This document shows positions 49,757-59,959 of a stretch of DNA of 64,000 nt, one piece after another (position 1 is the first letter of the stretch; every line of letters begins with the position of its first letter). The position numbers and the translations under genes were made by a program. The notes under the pieces are model-generated. The model had not been told where the DNA came from and ran no database searches. It saw nothing but the letters and a program-made list of their open reading frames with translations. The stretch is from Clostridia bacterium (GTDB taxonomy: Bacteria; Bacillota; Clostridia; Christensenellales; Aristaeellaceae), in NCBI GenBank assembly GCA_017429695.1, contig JAFROK010000023.1:62001-126000 (forward strand). Direction: 5' to 3'.

Positions 49757-51505
49757 TCAGCCCTCATACGCCAGGTAAGCGCCTTTCATCGGCGAGGCCG
49801 CGTGTTCGCTGAACATGCGCAGCACGCCGCTTCTGTATTTCGGCGGATGCGGCACCCACTGCGCCTTGCGCTGCTTCAGGATTTCATCGATTTCCTCCGG
49901 TGTTTTCCGCTCACCCCGGATGCCGACGATCGCCAGGATCCGGTTCGGCACGTCAATTTCGATCAGGTCGCCTTCCTCCACCAGGGCGATCGGCCCGCCG
50001 GCCTGCGCCTCCGGGCTGCAGTGTCCGATCACCGGACCGGTGGATGCTCCGGAGAACCGGCCGTCCGTGATCAGTGCGATCGCCCGGCCCAGCTCTTTAT
50101 CCGAACTGATCGCCTCGCTGGTATAGAACATTTCCGGCATGCCGCTGCCCTTCGGGCCTTCATAGCGGATAAACACCGCGTCTCCTTTTTCCACTTTATG
50201 GTGCAGTACGGCGTCCAGGCATTCCTCTTCGCTGTCAAAGGGCCGGGCCCGCAGGACCGCTTTCATCATCTCCGGCGGGCAGGCGGTATGCTTGATCACC
50301 GCGCCTTCCGGCGCCAGGTTTCCCTTGAGGACAGTGACGCTGCCGTTTGTTCCGATGGGATGGTTCCGGGAACGGATAATGTCCTCCCGCTTCAGCCGGA
50401 CGCCATATTTCCGGCAGGCCTCCGCCAGGCGCTCCCCGCAGCGGTCAAACCAGCCGTTTTTCCGCAAATCAGCCAGGTTCTCCCCGACCGTCTTTCCGGT
50501 CACGGTCATCGCATCCAGGTGCAATGCATCCGCGATTTCCTCCATTACAGCCGGAACGCCGCCGGCATAATGGAAGAATTCCGCCGGCCAGCGGCCCGCC
50601 GGCCGGATGTCCAGCAGGTACCGGGCACCCCGGTGCAGCCGGTCAAAGGTGTCCCCATCGATCTCCAGCCCATACTCCCGGCAGATGGCCGGCAGGTGCA
50701 GCATGGCGTTGGTGCTGCCGGAGATTGCCGCGTGCACCAGGATTGCGTTTTCCGCATTTTTCATCGTCAGGATATCCCCGGGCCGGATGCCGGCTTTCGC
50801 CATTTCCACCGCGCGCCTTCCCGTCCGGCGGGCAAATTCCGTCAACTCCTGTCCGTCAGCCGGCAGCAGCGCGCTGCCCGGCAACGCCAGGCCCAGCGCT
50901 TCCGACAGGATCTGCATCGTGGATGCCGTGCCGATAAAGCTGCAGGCGCCGCAGCCGGGACAGGCGTTCTGCTTTGCCCAGTTCAGTTTTTCCTCGTCAA
51001 TCTCCCCGCGCTCGTACTTTGCGCTGTACATGCCCAACTGCTCCAGGGTCAGCATGTCCGGCCCGGCACACATGACACCGCCCGGCATCACCAGGGAGGG
51101 GACATTGACCCGCCCCATGCCGATCAGGTTCCCGGGCAGCCCTTTATCACAGCTGGCGATATATACCGCCCCGTCGAACGGCGTCGCATTGGCATGGATT
51201 TCGATCATGTTCGCGATCATTTCCCGGCTGGCCAGGCTGAAATTGATCCCGTCGGTTCCCTGGCTTTCCCCGTCGCAGATATCCGTGCAGAAATACCGGG
51301 CGCCATATCCCCCGGCCTCTGCCACGCCTTCCCGCACTGCCTGCACCAGGCGGTCCAGGTGGCCGCTGCCGGGATGGCTGTCCCCGAAGGTGCTTTCAAT
51401 CAGGATCTGGGGTTTCGCCAGGTCCTCCTGTGTCCATCCGGTACCGATCCGCAGCGGATCCAGCTCCGGTGCGAGCTTCCTCATTTTCTGGCTGGTCAGT
51501 TCCAT
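49757..51505 (-). CDS. IlvD/Edd-family dehydratase
   Basis: The 582-residue protein belongs to the family that includes dihydroxy-acid dehydratase and sugar-acid dehydratases, which remove water using an iron-sulfur cluster and Mg. Conserved cysteines are Cys77 (CDGESQG), Cys119 (SCDKG, with the metal Lys121) and Cys188 (GCGACSFIGTAS). The location next to sugar uptake genes and the absence of other branched-chain amino acid genes favour a sugar-acid substrate, but IlvD cannot be ruled out. The start has an AAGGGAG site. It lies 25 bases after the MATE gene. Confidence 0.88.
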   Translation of the reverse strand: MELTSQKMRKLAPELDPLRIGTGWTQEDLAKPQILIESTFGDSHPGSGHLDRLVQAVREGVAEAGGYGARYFCTDICDGESQGTDGINFSLASREMIANMIEIHANATPFDGAVYIASCDKGLPGNLIGMGRVNVPSLVMPGGVMCAGPDMLTLEQLGMYSAKYERGEIDEEKLNWAKQNACPGCGACSFIGTASTMQILSEALGLALPGSALLPADGQELTEFARRTGRRAVEMAKAGIRPGDILTMKNAENAILVHAAISGSTNAMLHLPAICREYGLEIDGDTFDRLHRGARYLLDIRPAGRWPAEFFHYAGGVPAVMEEIADALHLDAMTVTGKTVGENLADLRKNGWFDRCGERLAEACRKYGVRLKREDIIRSRNHPIGTNGSVTVLKGNLAPEGAVIKHTACPPEMMKAVLRARPFDSEEECLDAVLHHKVEKGDAVFIRYEGPKGSGMPEMFYTSEAISSDKELGRAIALITDGRFSGASTGPVIGHCSPEAQAGGPIALVEEGDLIEIDVPNRILAIVGIRGERKTPEEIDEILKQRKAQWVPHPPKYRSGVLRMFSEHAASPMKGAYLAYEG

Positions 51506-51530
51506 GCCGCCGTCTCCCTTCTTATACTTC

Positions 51531-52880
51531 TCAGGCCGCGTCCCGCGTCAGGTTCTTCACCCATTTATACTTCCGGAAGCGGACCATGACCCACGGGATC
51601 TTTCCGACTTCGTCCAGGCAGGTGCAGGCGTACACCAGCAGCACCGGCCAGTTGAAAACAAACGCGCCGAGCAGGGCCAGCGGAATTGCCAGCCCCCACA
51701 TGCATACCGCCAGGGAATAAACATCAAACAGCGTATCCCCACCGCCGTCCAGCACGCCGTTGATGGTCACCGTGTTGACGCAACGGCCGATCATATACAC
51801 CGCCATGATGATCATCATCCCGGTCAGGTATTCCCGTGCCTGGTCCGTCAGCACCACCATATTCACCACCAGCGGCGTCAGGGCCAGCACCACCGCTGTG
51901 GACGCAAAACCGATGATAAAGGATACATTTTTCAGTTTCTCACCGTATGCCTTGCCCTTTTCCAGGTTGCCCGCGCCCAGTTCGTTGCCCACCATGATCC
52001 CCGCGGCGCTGCCGACACCGTTACACACACAGCAGAGCAGGTCCCGGACCACCGCCGCCACGGCATTGGCCGCCGCCGCGTCCGTTCCCATGTGGCCCAT
52101 GATCGCCGTATAGGAAGTAAATCCGACACCCCAGAACAGGCCGCCGCCCATCAATGGCAGGCAGTGGCGCATAAAATCCCTGCCCAGCTGCCGGTTTTTC
52201 TCAAAGAACCGCTTCCAGTCCGGACGGATGTAGTTTTTACCGGAGGCAACCCCGAGGCACAGTCCCAGCTCGATCACCCGCGCCAGCGTCGTCGCCAGCG
52301 CCGCACCCCGGGCGTTCATCGCCTCCAGGCCGAACGCGCCGAAGATCAGGATAGCATTCAGGATGATGTTGGCAACTACCGCTGAGGATGAAATCCACGC
52401 ACTCTGTGGCACGTGGTCCGTCACTTTCATCACCGTCAGGTAGCACTGGGAAACGCCGGTAATCAGGTAGGACCAGCCAGCAATCCGCAGGTAGGCCGCG
52501 CCGATCTCAATAATTTCCCCGTCATGGGAAAACAGCCGCATCAGCACTTCCGGGCAGCATTCGCAGGCCGCGAAAAACACGATGGACACAACCCCGCACC
52601 AGCGCAGGATCATATTGAAGAGTTTCCGTACGGTATTCCGGTCTCCTTTGCCCCAGTACTGGGCGCCCAGGATCGCCCCGGCTGCGGTAGCCGCGGACAG
52701 GAACATGTTCTGGACAAACTGGATCTGGGTCGCCAGGGAAACCGCCGTCATCTCGTTCTGAGCAATGCTTCCCAGCATCAGGGCGTCCCCAGCCGCCACC
52801 GCCGCCAGCATCAGGCTCTGGAAAGCAATCGGCAGCGCCAGCTTCCACATTTTCTGATAAAATTCGTGCTTGTCAATCAT
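51531..52880 (-). CDS. MATE-family efflux transporter
   Basis: The 449-residue protein has about 12 membrane segments and the MATE pattern (LALPIAFQSLMLAAVAAGDALMLG; GAQYWGKGD). MATE proteins export cationic compounds and drugs in exchange for Na or H. The start follows CGGAGG. A promoter at 52963-52991 sits upstream, and the dehydratase gene follows. Confidence 0.92.
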   Translation of the reverse strand: MIDKHEFYQKMWKLALPIAFQSLMLAAVAAGDALMLGSIAQNEMTAVSLATQIQFVQNMFLSAATAAGAILGAQYWGKGDRNTVRKLFNMILRWCGVVSIVFFAACECCPEVLMRLFSHDGEIIEIGAAYLRIAGWSYLITGVSQCYLTVMKVTDHVPQSAWISSSAVVANIILNAILIFGAFGLEAMNARGAALATTLARVIELGLCLGVASGKNYIRPDWKRFFEKNRQLGRDFMRHCLPLMGGGLFWGVGFTSYTAIMGHMGTDAAAANAVAAVVRDLLCCVCNGVGSAAGIMVGNELGAGNLEKGKAYGEKLKNVSFIIGFASTAVVLALTPLVVNMVVLTDQAREYLTGMMIIMAVYMIGRCVNTVTINGVLDGGGDTLFDVYSLAVCMWGLAIPLALLGAFVFNWPVLLVYACTCLDEVGKIPWVMVRFRKYKWVKNLTRDAA

Positions 52881-52962
52881 CCGGGCTGTTCCTCCGATGT
52901 GCCGGTTTATTTCTTCCCCGGGCTGTTTTCCTGTTACAGTTCATTGTTCTGGATGTGGGCCT

Positions 52963-52991
52963 ATTATATCAGAAGCTTCTTCCGCGGAAAA
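52963..52991 (-). promoter_or_regulatory. Extended -10 promoter for the MATE gene
   Basis: On the minus strand TGATATAAT is an extended consensus -10; TTTTCC is the -35 at 17 bases. Confidence 0.65.
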
Positions 52992-53028
52992 GTCTTTTTG
53001 TTCGCTTTTCTTTCCGTCCGGTTTACGG

Positions 53029-53034
53029 TATAAT
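53029..53034 (+). promoter_or_regulatory. -10 element (TATAAT) for rarA
   Basis: TATAAT lies 40 bases before the rarA start. The -35 is weak. Confidence 0.4.
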
Positions 53035-53073
53035 TCCTTCATATTATGATATGGATGTTGGAGGAAGCGCCGC

Positions 53074-54408
53074 ATGAACGAACCCACCCTGCTGCCGGAG
53101 GAAACCCCAAACCCGGCCGGCCAGCCGCTGGCGGCCCGGATGCGCCCGGCCACGCTGGACGAGATTGCCGGGCAGAAGCACCTGCTGGGGCCCGGCAAGG
53201 TGCTGCGCCGCCTGATTGAGTCGGACGTGATTACCTCCATGATCTTCTGGGGCCCGCCCGGCGTCGGGAAGACAACCATTGCCCGGGTCATCGCCCTGCA
53301 AACCCGGGCAACCTTCATCGATTTTTCCGCCGTCACCAGCGGCATCAAGGAAATCCGCCAGGTCATGATGAAGGCGGAAGAGAACCGGGCCTACGGCGCC
53401 CGGACCATCGTTTTTGTCGATGAAATCCACCGCTTCAACAAAGCCCAGCAGGACGCGTTCCTGCCCTTCGTCGAAAAAGGCAGCATCGTGCTCATCGGCG
53501 CCACAACGGAAAACCCTTCTTTTGAGGTCAACAGCGCCTTGCTCTCCCGGTGCAAGGTGTTCGTGCTGCAGGCCCTGAGCCGGGAGGATATCCTGACGCT
53601 CCTCCGCCGGGCGCTGACGGACGACCGGGGTTTCGGAAAGGATCACGTTTCCATCAGCGAAAAAGCGTTGGACGCCATCGCCGGCTTCTGCAACGGGGAT
53701 GCCCGCAGCGCCCTGAGCACCCTGGAGATGGTCGTACTCAACGGTGAGGTCAGCGAAGACGGCATCCATGTGACAGACGAGATTGTCGCCCAGTGCCTGA
53801 GCCGCAAAAACCTGATGTATGATAAAGACGGCGAGGAGCATTACAACCTGATCTCCGCCCTGCATAAATCCATGCGGAACTCCGATCCGGACGCCGCGGT
53901 TTACTGGATGATGCGGATGCTGGAGGGCGGCGAGGATCCGCTGTACATTGCCCGACGGGTGCTGCGATTCGCCGCCGAGGATGTGGGCCTGGCCGATCCC
54001 CGGGCCATGGAAGTCGGCGTCGCCGCCTACCAGGCCTGCCACTTTATCGGCGTGCCGGAATGCAATGTCCATCTGGCGGAAGCCGTGGTCTATATGTCCC
54101 TGGCCTCCAAATCCAACGCCATGGAAATGGCCGTTATGGAAGCACATGAGGCCATTGAGAAGGAACCGGATGCGCCGGTGCCGCTGGTGATCCGCAACGC
54201 ACCGACCGACCTGATGCGCAATCTCTCCTACGGCAAAGGCTATCAGTACGCCCATGATTACGCGGAAAAGATCACCGCCATGCAATGCCTGCCGGACGCA
54301 CTGAAGGACCGGAAATTCTACCACCCGACCACCCAGGGCCAGGAGGCCCGATACAAAGAACGCCTCGAACAGATCGAGGCCTGGAAAAAAGAGCACCGGA
54401 AGGGATGA
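53074..54408 (+). CDS. rarA: Replication-associated recombination protein A (AAA+ ATPase)
   Basis: RarA/MgsA (444 residues) is a AAA+ ATPase acting at stalled replication forks. Walker A is GPPGVGKTT (about residues 60-68), Walker B is VFVDEIHRF, and the C-terminal helical tetramerisation region is complete, ending with YHPTTQGQEARYKERL. The start has TTGGAGG upstream. It is the only plus-strand gene in this part of the window. Confidence 0.95.
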   Translation: MNEPTLLPEETPNPAGQPLAARMRPATLDEIAGQKHLLGPGKVLRRLIESDVITSMIFWGPPGVGKTTIARVIALQTRATFIDFSAVTSGIKEIRQVMMKAEENRAYGARTIVFVDEIHRFNKAQQDAFLPFVEKGSIVLIGATTENPSFEVNSALLSRCKVFVLQALSREDILTLLRRALTDDRGFGKDHVSISEKALDAIAGFCNGDARSALSTLEMVVLNGEVSEDGIHVTDEIVAQCLSRKNLMYDKDGEEHYNLISALHKSMRNSDPDAAVYWMMRMLEGGEDPLYIARRVLRFAAEDVGLADPRAMEVGVAAYQACHFIGVPECNVHLAEAVVYMSLASKSNAMEMAVMEAHEAIEKEPDAPVPLVIRNAPTDLMRNLSYGKGYQYAHDYAEKITAMQCLPDALKDRKFYHPTTQGQEARYKERLEQIEAWKKEHRKG

Positions 54409-54427
54409 TTCCCCTCCGGTACTTTTA
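54395..54427 (+). terminator. Terminator of rarA
   Basis: ACCGGAAGGG and CCCCTCCGGT form a hairpin overlapping the stop, followed by ACTTTTA. Confidence 0.55.
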
Positions 54428-54447
54428 TGATCGCCCTGGACCTTCGG

Positions 54448-56127
54448 TTAAAATAATCCGGTGATTTTTCCGGTTTTTTCGTCCACATCAATGCGTTCGG
54501 CGGCCGGGGATTTCGGCAGGCCGGGCATCGTCATGATCTCGCCGGTCAGCGCCACCAGGAATCCGGCGCCGGCGGAAACCTTCAGGTTCCGCACGGTAAC
54601 GGTAAACCCTTCCGGCGCGCCCAGCAGCAGCGGATCGTCCGAGAAGGAGTATTGCGTCTTCGCCACGCAGATCGGCAGGCCGCCGAAGCCCAGCTCCGTC
54701 AGCCGCTCCGCCTGCTTCTTCGCCGCGGGAGTCAGTGCCACGCCGGCGCCTCCGTAGATCTTCTTCGTTACGGCTTCCAGCTTCTCTTCGATGCTCGCGT
54801 CCAACTCATAGCTGAAGGTAAAGTTGCCCTTCTCTTCTTCGCACAGCCGGACCACTTCGCGGGCCAGCGCCTCGCCGCCCTTGCCGCCTTCTGCCCAAAC
54901 GGTGCTCAGCACGGTATTGACGCCCAGCTCCCGGCACTTCTTCACAATGAAGTCGATTTCCGCGTCGGTATCCGTCGGGAAGCGGTTGATCGCCACCACG
55001 CAGGGCAGCTGATAGACGTTGCGGATATTGTTCACATGGCGAAGCAGGTTTGGAATGCCCTTTTCCAGCGCTGCCAGGTCCTCGGTGGCCAGTTCCTTCT
55101 TGTTCAGTCCGCCGTGCATCTTCAGCGCGCGGACCGTGCCAACCACCACCACCGCATCCGGTGTCAGCCCGGCCATCCGGCACTTGATATCCAGGAACTT
55201 TTCCGCGCCCAGGTCTGCGCCGAAGCCGGCTTCCGTCACGGTATAGTCGCCCATGCGCATGGCCATCCGGGTCGCCATCACGGAGTTGCAGCCGTGGGCG
55301 ATATTCGCGAAAGGTCCGCCGTGCACAAACGCAGGCGTGCCTTCCAGGGTCTGCACCAGGTTCGGCTTCAGCGCGTCGCGCAGCAGCGCTGCCATGGCGC
55401 CGGTCGCCTTCAGGTCGCCGGCAGTCACGGGCTTGTCATCATAGGTATAGGCCACGATAATCCGTCCCAGCCGGGCCTTCAGGTCCGCCATATCGCTGGC
55501 CAGGCAGAACACCGCCATGATCTCGCTGGCCACGGTGATATCGAAGCCGTCCTCCCGGGGTGTGCCATTGGCCTTTCCGCCCAGGCCGTCCACCACAAAC
55601 CGCAGCTGCCGGTCGTTCATATCCACACAGCGCTTCCAGGTGATTTTCTTGACATCGATTCCCAGGGCATTCCCCTGCTGGATATGGTTGTCCAGCATCG
55701 CCGCCAGCAGGTTGTTCGCTGCACCGATGGCATGGAAATCGCCGGTAAAATGCAGGTTGATATCCTCCATAGGCACCACCTGGGCATAACCGCCGCCGGC
55801 CGCCCCGCCCTTGACACCGAACACCGGTCCCAGGCTCGGCTCCCGCAGGGCCACCGTGACATCCTTGCCGATCCGGCTCAGGCCGTCCGCCAGGCCGATG
55901 GTCGTGGTGGTCTTGCCCTCACCCGCGGGCGTGGGCGTGATCGCAGTCACCAGCACCAGCTTGCCGGGCTTCCGGTCGGTTTCGGTGAGCAGCGCCGGAT
56001 CGATCTTGGCCTTGTAGCGGCCGTACTGTTCGATGTACTTTTCGTCCACGTGGGCTTTCTTTGCGATTTCGGTAATGGGCTGCATTTTGCACTGCTGGGC
56101 GATTTCGATGTCAGACAGATAAGCCAT
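54448..56127 (-). CDS. fhs: Formate-tetrahydrofolate ligase
   Basis: Fhs (559 residues) makes 10-formyl-tetrahydrofolate from formate, tetrahydrofolate and ATP. The P-loop [13 protein letters not shown] (about residues 64-76) and full length are present. It is the last gene of the purine operon, 11 bases after purL, and supplies the formyl donor for PurN and the AICAR transformylase. The start has an AGGAGG site. Confidence 0.97.
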   Translation of the reverse strand: MAYLSDIEIAQQCKMQPITEIAKKAHVDEKYIEQYGRYKAKIDPALLTETDRKPGKLVLVTAITPTPAGEGKTTTTIGLADGLSRIGKDVTVALREPSLGPVFGVKGGAAGGGYAQVVPMEDINLHFTGDFHAIGAANNLLAAMLDNHIQQGNALGIDVKKITWKRCVDMNDRQLRFVVDGLGGKANGTPREDGFDITVASEIMAVFCLASDMADLKARLGRIIVAYTYDDKPVTAGDLKATGAMAALLRDALKPNLVQTLEGTPAFVHGGPFANIAHGCNSVMATRMAMRMGDYTVTEAGFGADLGAEKFLDIKCRMAGLTPDAVVVVGTVRALKMHGGLNKKELATEDLAALEKGIPNLLRHVNNIRNVYQLPCVVAINRFPTDTDAEIDFIVKKCRELGVNTVLSTVWAEGGKGGEALAREVVRLCEEEKGNFTFSYELDASIEEKLEAVTKKIYGGAGVALTPAAKKQAERLTELGFGGLPICVAKTQYSFSDDPLLLGAPEGFTVTVRNLKVSAGAGFLVALTGEIMTMPGLPKSPAAERIDVDEKTGKITGLF

Positions 56128-56138
56128 GGGGATCCTCC

Positions 56139-59100
56139 TTATTTAAAGTATTTTACTGCCGATTCGAACATCCGGATGTTGTAGTCGCCGGGAACGTTCC
56201 GGTACAGGCCGGCACCGGTGCGCTCGCTGTGGCCCATCTTGCCGAACACGCGGCCATCCGGGCTCGTAATGCCTTCGATCGCCATGCGGCTGCCGTTCGG
56301 GTTGAAGCGGACATCCATGGTCGCGTTGCCGTCCAGATCCACATACTGGGTCGCAATCTGGCCGTTCTCTGCCAGGCGGCGGATTGTTTCATCGTCTGCC
56401 AGGAACTTGCCTTCGCCGTGGCTGATCGGTACGGTGTATACCTTGCCAACCTCCGCCAGGCGCAGCCACGGGCTCTTGTTGCTGGCCACCCGGGTATGCA
56501 CGATCCGGCTCTGGTGGCGGGCAATCGTATTGAAAGTCAGCGTCGGGCAGGTTTCGTCTGTGTCAATGATCTTTCCGAAGGGTACCAGGCCCAGCTTGAT
56601 CAGCGCCTGGAAGCCGTTGCAGATACCGCACATCAGGCCGTCCCGCTCCTCCAGCAGCTCCGTAACGCCTTCCTTGATTGCCGCATTCCGGAAGAAGGCG
56701 GTAATGAACTTGGCACTGCCGTCCGGCTCGTCGCCGCCGCTGAAGCCGCCGGGAATGAAGATGATCTGGGATTTCCGGATCTCCTTCGCAAAGTCTTCCA
56801 CGCTCCGGGCAATCCCCTCGGCGGTCAAGTTGTTGATGACCATGATCCGGGCATCCGCACCGGCGTCTTCCACGGCCTTCGCGCTGTCATATTCGCAGTT
56901 TGTGCCGGGGAATGCCGGAATCAGCACCCGGGGCTTTGCCGTCTTCACCGCCGGCGCCGGCCAGGACTTTGCTTCAAAGGAAACATTTTCCACTTTTTCC
57001 GCCGGCGTCGGAATATTGCAGGGATAGACGGATTCGAGCCTGCCTTCCCAGATATCCTGCAGCGCTGCAAGCGATACGGACTCGCCCTTCAGGGTCAGTT
57101 TTCCGTCATCCGTCACGGTGCCGATGATTTCAAGGCCTTCGGGATCATTCACTTCCAGGATGAAATCGCCGTAGCGGTAGCAGGTCAGGTCTTCCACGGT
57201 CATGTTGTCCGCGAAGCAGCAGCCCAGACCGTTGCCGAAGCTCATCTTCATGACCGCCTCCGCGATACCGCCCGGGCCGGGGGTATAGCAGGCGCATACT
57301 CTGCCTTCGCGCATCAGTGCGGTCACTTTCCGGAAGGTTTCCTTCAGGGCCGTGGCGTCCGGCAGGCCGTCCGGGCCGCAGGCAGTCCGGATCAGCGCCA
57401 GCTTATGGCCCGCCTGTTTCGTTTCGGGAGAGACGATATCGCCGGTCTTCGCCATGGTCACCGCAAAGGATACCAGGGTCGGCGGCACGTCCAGCTTCTC
57501 AAAGGAGCCGCTCATGGAATCCTTGCCGCCGATGGCGCCGATTTCCAGGTCCTTCTGGGCTTCAAAGGCGCCAAGCAGCGCGGCCAGGGGCTTGCCCCAG
57601 CGTTTTCCGTCCTTGCCGGGCTTTTCAAAATATTCCTGGAAGGTCAGGTATACATCGCTGAAATCCGCACCGGAGGCAACCAGCTTGCTGACGGATTCGA
57701 CCACCGCCAGGTACGCCCCGTGGTACGGGCTCTTTTCCATAATAAAGGGATTGTATCCCCAGGCCATCAGGGAGCAATCGTCCGTGTGCTTTTTCTCCAT
57801 GCTGACCTTCTGGACCATTGCCTGCACCGGCGTCAGCTGGTTCTTTCCGCCGAAGGGCATCATCACGCTGCCGGAGCCGATGGTGGAGTCAAAGCGTTCG
57901 CTCAACCCGCGTTTGGAACACATGTTCAGGTCCGCCGCCATGGCCTTCAGGGTGTCCGTGAAGGTACCGGCTGCCGGCTTCCGCCAGTCTTCCGGTTTGG
58001 CCGGGGCGATCCGGATATGCTTCGGCGCGCCGTTGGAGTTCAGGAACTCCCGGCTGATATCCACAATGGTCTTTCCGTTCCAGTGCATGGTCAGGCGGGG
58101 ATCCGCCTTCACCACGGCCACCGGGCAGGCCTGCAGGTTTTCCTCCCCGGCCAGCTTCAGGAAAGCGTCCACATCTTCCTTCGCGACCACGACAGCCATC
58201 CGCTCCTGGCTTTCGGAAATCGCCAGTTCAGTGCCGTCCAGGCCCTCATACTTCTTCGGCACGGCATTCAGGTCGATCTCCAGCCCGTCCGCCAGTTCGC
58301 CGATGGCCACGCTGACGCCGCCGGCGCCGAAATCATTGCACCGCTTGATCATTCGGCAGGCATCCCCGTTCCGGAACAGCCGCTGCAGCTTCCGCTCCTC
58401 GGGGGCGTTGCCCTTCTGGACCTCCGCGCCGCAGGTTTCCACGCTGTGGGCGTTATGGGCCTTGGAGGAACCCGTCGCGCCGCCGATGCCGTCCCGGCCG
58501 GTGCTGCCGCCCAGCAGGATCACCACATCCCCGGGGGCCGGCCGCTCCCGGCGGACGTTCTCCGCCGGCGCCGCAGCGATCACCGCGCCGATTTCCATGC
58601 GCTTAGCCGCGTAGCCCGGATGGTAAATTTCATCCACAATACCCGTCGCCAGGCCGATCTGGTTGCCGTAGGAGGCGTATCCCGCCGCGGCCGTCGTCAC
58701 CAGCTTGCGCTGGGGCAGCTTGCCTGGAATTGTCTCGCTGACCGGCACCGTCGGATCCGCCGCGCCGGTTACCCGCATCGCACCGTAGACGTATGCCCGG
58801 CCGCTGAGCGGATCGCGAATCGCGCCGCCGATACAGGTCGCCGCGCCGCCGAAGGGTTCGATCTCCGTCGGATGGTTATGGGTTTCATTCTTGAACAGCA
58901 GCAGCCAGGGTTCTTTCTTTCCGTCGGCTTCCACTTCAATCTTTACCGTGCAGGCGTTGATCTCTTCGCTTTCGTCCAGCTTCGGCAGTTTGCCGTTCGC
59001 CTTCAGCCAGCGGACCGCCACCGTCGCGATGTCCATCAGGCAGACGGGCTTTGTCCGGCCCAGTTCCTTCCGGACAGCCAGATAATCCTGATATGCCTTC

Positions 59101-59825
59101 TCCAGCAGCGGATCCTCAAAGGTCACGCCGTCGATCTCCGTCAGGAAGGTCGTATGGCGGCAGTGGTCGCTCCAGTAGGTATCCAGCATCCGGATTTCGG
59201 TGATCGTGGGATCCCGCTTTTCGCTCCGGAAGTATTCCTGGCAGAACGCAATATCGTCCGTGTCCATGGCCAGGCCGTAATCCGCCACAAACTTTTCCAG
59301 TCCCGCCCGGTCCAGGCCGGTGAATCCGTTCAGCACCGCCACCTCGGTGGGGACAGCATATTCCGTCTTCAGGGTCGCCGGTTTTTCGAGGGATGCTTCC
59401 CGGGCTTCTACCGGGTTGATGACGTATTTTTTGATCTCGGCGATCTCGTCTTCCGTCAGGTCGCCGTAGAGGGCATACAGCTTTGCGCTGCGCACCAGCG
59501 GCCGCTCGCCCTGGCTGATAATCTGGATGCACTGGGCCGCGGAATCCGCCCGCTGGTCAAACTGACCCGGCAGGTATTCCACCGCGAATACCGCCGCGCC
59601 TTCCACATCCGCCTCTTCCGTGGCGATGTCCAGCTGCGGCTCGGCAAACACGGTCTGCACCGCGTAGCGGAACAGCTCCTCCGAAATGTTTTCCGCGTCA
59701 TAACGGTTCAGCAGGCGCACCTTCTGCAGTTTTTCAATCCCCAGCAGGGTTTTCGCGTCGTTTTCCAGCGCCCGGGCTTCATTGTCCAGGCCCGGTTTCT
59801 TTTCCACAAAGATTCTGTAGACCAT
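56139..59825 (-). CDS. purL: Phosphoribosylformylglycinamidine synthase, single-chain
   Basis: The 1,228-residue PurL carries both the synthetase and the glutaminase domain (nucleophile Cys1069 in CGICNGFQ; His1136 in SHGEGKF), so separate PurQ and PurS are not needed. It makes FGAM from FGAR in purine synthesis. This matches the large single-chain type seen in Clostridia and streptococci. The start has AAGGAG 7 bases upstream. purD is upstream and fhs is downstream. Confidence 0.97.
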   Translation of the reverse strand: MVYRIFVEKKPGLDNEARALENDAKTLLGIEKLQKVRLLNRYDAENISEELFRYAVQTVFAEPQLDIATEEADVEGAAVFAVEYLPGQFDQRADSAAQCIQIISQGERPLVRSAKLYALYGDLTEDEIAEIKKYVINPVEAREASLEKPATLKTEYAVPTEVAVLNGFTGLDRAGLEKFVADYGLAMDTDDIAFCQEYFRSEKRDPTITEIRMLDTYWSDHCRHTTFLTEIDGVTFEDPLLEKAYQDYLAVRKELGRTKPVCLMDIATVAVRWLKANGKLPKLDESEEINACTVKIEVEADGKKEPWLLLFKNETHNHPTEIEPFGGAATCIGGAIRDPLSGRAYVYGAMRVTGAADPTVPVSETIPGKLPQRKLVTTAAAGYASYGNQIGLATGIVDEIYHPGYAAKRMEIGAVIAAAPAENVRRERPAPGDVVILLGGSTGRDGIGGATGSSKAHNAHSVETCGAEVQKGNAPEERKLQRLFRNGDACRMIKRCNDFGAGGVSVAIGELADGLEIDLNAVPKKYEGLDGTELAISESQERMAVVVAKEDVDAFLKLAGEENLQACPVAVVKADPRLTMHWNGKTIVDISREFLNSNGAPKHIRIAPAKPEDWRKPAAGTFTDTLKAMAADLNMCSKRGLSERFDSTIGSGSVMMPFGGKNQLTPVQAMVQKVSMEKKHTDDCSLMAWGYNPFIMEKSPYHGAYLAVVESVSKLVASGADFSDVYLTFQEYFEKPGKDGKRWGKPLAALLGAFEAQKDLEIGAIGGKDSMSGSFEKLDVPPTLVSFAVTMAKTGDIVSPETKQAGHKLALIRTACGPDGLPDATALKETFRKVTALMREGRVCACYTPGPGGIAEAVMKMSFGNGLGCCFADNMTVEDLTCYRYGDFILEVNDPEGLEIIGTVTDDGKLTLKGESVSLAALQDIWEGRLESVYPCNIPTPAEKVENVSFEAKSWPAPAVKTAKPRVLIPAFPGTNCEYDSAKAVEDAGADARIMVINNLTAEGIARSVEDFAKEIRKSQIIFIPGGFSGGDEPDGSAKFITAFFRNAAIKEGVTELLEERDGLMCGICNGFQALIKLGLVPFGKIIDTDETCPTLTFNTIARHQSRIVHTRVASNKSPWLRLAEVGKVYTVPISHGEGKFLADDETIRRLAENGQIATQYVDLDGNATMDVRFNPNGSRMAIEGITSPDGRVFGKMGHSERTGAGLYRNVPGDYNIRMFESAVKYFK

Positions 59826-59854
59826 TTTATCTGCTCCTTGTCTGTATCTGCCCA

Positions 59855-59959
59855 GGAGATTCTTCGGCCTTTGGACTCAGAATGACGCCTGAGAACATCC
59901 GGTCGCTCCATGTCACCCGGCAGCAAACGCTGTCATCCTGAACGAAGTGAAGGATCTCC
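59855..59959. repeat. Inverted repeat of the TCATTCTGA/GAAGGATCTCC type
   Basis: Left arm at 59855-59886 contains GGAGATTCTTC and CAGAATGAC; right arm at 59931-59959 contains GTCATCCTG and GAAGGATCTCC. The arms pair imperfectly in the purD-purL gap. Confidence 0.65.

Noticed and set aside
56229-59885. Very long open frame on the plus strand opposite purL (over 1,200 codons)
   Set aside because: It mirrors purL, has no family features or ribosome site, and similar mirror frames lie opposite secA and other genes; they follow from high GC and codon choice.
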